DNA from: an uncultured Bacilli bacterium
GTDB lineage: Bacteria > Bacillota_I > Bacilli_A > RF39 > UBA660
DNA: 24,218 nt
Direction: 5' to 3'
Assembly (NCBI GenBank): GCA_947629125.1
Contig: CANRCO010000003.1
Coordinates: forward strand, 1 to 24,218
Part shown: positions 22,991-24,218 of the stretch, in pieces
Position numbering within the stretch: the stretch's first letter is position 1
How the letters are laid out: each line of letters begins with the position of its first letter
Program-made: the position numbers and the translations under genes
The notes under the pieces: model-generated
The model's input: the letters and a program-made list of their open reading frames with translations, nothing else
The model's database searches: none
Told to the model about the DNA's origin: nothing

Positions 22991-23298
22991 TTAATATCGA
23001 TAATTTGTTGAAAATTTAACTTAAAAGAATCATTTAGAATGATTTCTTTTTTTATAGCATTAATTTTTTTGACAAAATAATCATTTTGGTAAATAACTCC
23101 ATTATAAAAATATTTAATTTTTATTTTTTCTTGAGTATAGTAAGCATTAATAATTTTCTTTTCTATATAAAATTTTTGTTCTTCACTTAATATGGGAAGA
23201 TGCACTTTCTTTTTTTGTTCGTTAAGTTCTTGTAAAATATAATTTGTAGAAATAACACTGTTAAAAGGTAACCATTTAATCATACCTCGATCATTCAT
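22987..23298 (-). CDS. YolD-like protein
   Basis: This is a 103-residue protein with the YolD-family layout: MNDRGMIKWLPFNSVI (family form DRG..KW.P), then EEQKFYIEKKI and a C-terminal beta part ending in hydrophobic residues. YolD-like proteins are the usual partners of UvrX-type DNA polymerases and are SOS-induced in Bacillus; their exact function is unsettled. The ATG overlaps the stop of the polymerase gene by 4 bases (23295-23298), so the two are translationally coupled. Its end overlaps the convergent gene by 4 bases. Confidence 0.8.
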   Translation of the reverse strand: MNDRGMIKWLPFNSVISTNYILQELNEQKKKVHLPILSEEQKFYIEKKIINAYYTQEKIKIKYFYNGVIYQNDYFVKKINAIKKEIILNDSFKLNFQQIIDIN

Positions 23299-24218
23299 GC
23301 ATTATGACCTCCAATCTTTTTGTTGCGATCTTTAATTGTGGAATCTTTTAATAAACTTGTGGCCTTTAATACGCTATTTTTACCAAATTTATCTTTAATT
23401 TGGTCAATAGTTTGATTAATGTTATTATTTTTAGTTTGTTGTTGATAATTTTCAAATAAATTTAGTTGCCAGCCATGATGATTTATAATTCTACCACAAG
23501 TGATACTAACTTTACGAATAGGATAATCTTTGGCAAAACGGTCAAGTAGTAATAAGCAAATTTTATATAAATAATTAGCATCATCAGTAGGTATATCTAA
23601 TTTGATAGTATGATAAAAACCACCACCAATAGTTTTAGAATAACTAATACCTAAACCAACTAGCAAACATTGTTTATGATTATTGCGCAAGCGAGCAGTT
23701 AAAATTTCTAACATTTCTTTAATAATTAATCTAATATTATTTAAATTGTAGTCTTCAAATAGAACTTGACTATGGGAATAAGATTTATCTTTAGCAATAT
23801 TTTTAAAATCAGCTATTTTACTTAAATCAATCCCATGAGCATGATTCCATAATTCTATGCCAATTACACCAAATTTATCTTTTAAAATATTTTTATTAAA
23901 GTTAGCTAAATCTCCAATTGTAAAAATACCTAAATTATTTAAGTTATGTTCCATATTAGCTCCAATACCCCAAAATTTTGTAAGAGGCGTTATTTTATAT
24001 AATTTAGTAGGAACATCTGCATAAGTCCATTTGGCAATATTATTAACATTATATTTAGCTTCAATATCCATAGCAACTTTAGCTAATAAAAGGTTAGGAC
24101 CAATACCACAAGTAGCAGTTAATTTAGTTTTTTTCTTTATCGTTTCTAAAATTTCTAAAGCTAGTTCTTCGTCAGTTTTTTTATACAAATGTAAATAATT
24201 AGTTACATCTAAAAAACA
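23295..24218 (-). CDS. Y-family DNA polymerase, UvrX/DinP-like (5' end beyond window)
   Basis: The frame is open to the window edge, so the N-terminal palm part is missing. The first visible residues, FLDVTNYLHLY, match the segment just after the catalytic S-D/I-D-E motif of Y-family polymerases. The TTG at 24188 inside this segment is not a true start. Then come CGIGPNLLLAKVAMD (the conserved G.G.N..LAK.A of the palm), WGIGANMEHNLNNLGIFTIGDLA (thumb helix-hairpin-helix) and a little-finger domain (about 150-250). Enzymes of this kind copy past damaged bases and raise mutation rates under SOS. Its partner is the YolD-like gene downstream. Any LexA site would lie outside the window. Confidence 0.85.
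   Translation of the reverse strand, partial: CFLDVTNYLHLYKKTDEELALEILETIKKKTKLTATCGIGPNLLLAKVAMDIEAKYNVNNIAKWTYADVPTKLYKITPLTKFWGIGANMEHNLNNLGIFTIGDLANFNKNILKDKFGVIGIELWNHAHGIDLSKIADFKNIAKDKSYSHSQVLFEDYNLNNIRLIIKEMLEILTARLRNNHKQCLLVGLGISYSKTIGGGFYHTIKLDIPTDDANYLYKICLLLLDRFAKDYPIRKVSITCGRIINHHGWQLNLFENYQQQTKNNNINQTIDQIKDKFGKNSVLKATSLLKDSTIKDRNKKIGGHNA

Noticed and set aside
1..24218. Reassigned genetic code (TGA read as Trp), as in many Mollicutes
   Set aside because: Trp is TGG throughout, no gene needs TGA read-through, and the sigma gene ends with TGA inside a terminator hairpin.
1..24218. CRISPR arrays, tRNA or rRNA genes
   Set aside because: No regularly spaced short repeats, tRNA-like cloverleafs or rRNA-like sequence were seen. 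The tandem repeats present are coding (collagen, sigma tail).

Overview
The window reads as chromosomal DNA of a very AT-rich, low-GC Gram-positive bacterium of the Bacilli/Mollicutes-like group, probably an uncultured gut lineage. The grounds are the base composition, strong AAAGGAG-type ribosome sites, frequent TTG starts, near-consensus sigma-A promoters, and the SpoIIP, SpoVB, ComN-like, Rel, RpoD-type sigma and YolD/UvrX genes. TGA works as a stop and Trp is TGG, so the standard bacterial code applies.

Layout. 1-1140: a possible insertion-sequence end, a double-HTH regulator broken by a nonsense codon, a tiny ORF, and a compact convergent type I toxin-antitoxin (TA) locus of the Fst/par kind. 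1178-2851: the first of three paralogous membrane-anchored surface proteins. 2893-7925: SpoIIP-like hydrolase, a small membrane protein, SpoVB-like flippase (opposite strand), a ComN-like protein and a Rel-type (p)ppGpp synthetase whose hydrolase motif is lost. 7939-8259: a second Fst/par-like TA locus. 8420-15564: a large anchored repeat protein, a sigma-70 factor with a long repeat-bearing C-terminal extension, an RpiB/LacA/LacB-type isomerase (opposite strand) and an Asn-rich anchored protein with Ig-like domains. 15595-19064: the second and third surface-protein paralogues in tandem. 19087-22363: two collagen-like proteins on the minus strand, divergent from a glycosyltransferase with TPR repeats that may decorate them. 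22436 to the end: a small secreted/membrane protein, then YolD-like and UvrX-like (Y-family polymerase) genes; the last runs off the window.

Main discovery. Each of the three surface-protein genes has its own promoter, ribosome site and ATG, followed by a run of nine G's that puts the leader out of frame with the membrane segment and the rest of the protein. Removing one G joins them in every copy. The tract sits on a conserved leader with a hairpin, which suggests ON/OFF phase variation by slippage, or else programmed slippage or frameshifting. The C-terminal domains end in a conserved VRPV(L/V)Y(L/M)K motif preceded by a strongly divergent stretch. In copy 3 this stretch is an abrupt GC-rich island made almost wholly of NNC/NNT codons, the pattern expected of a diversity-generating retroelement target. 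If confirmed, expression switching and sequence hypervariation are stacked in the same gene family. No reverse transcriptase or template repeat was seen in the window.

The two TA loci are also notable. Both encode 25-29-residue hydrophobic peptides with charged ends, faced by a short RNA from a TTGATA-N17-TAT(A/G)AT promoter, and both carry inverted repeats that would let the toxin mRNA pair its own 5' and 3' ends.
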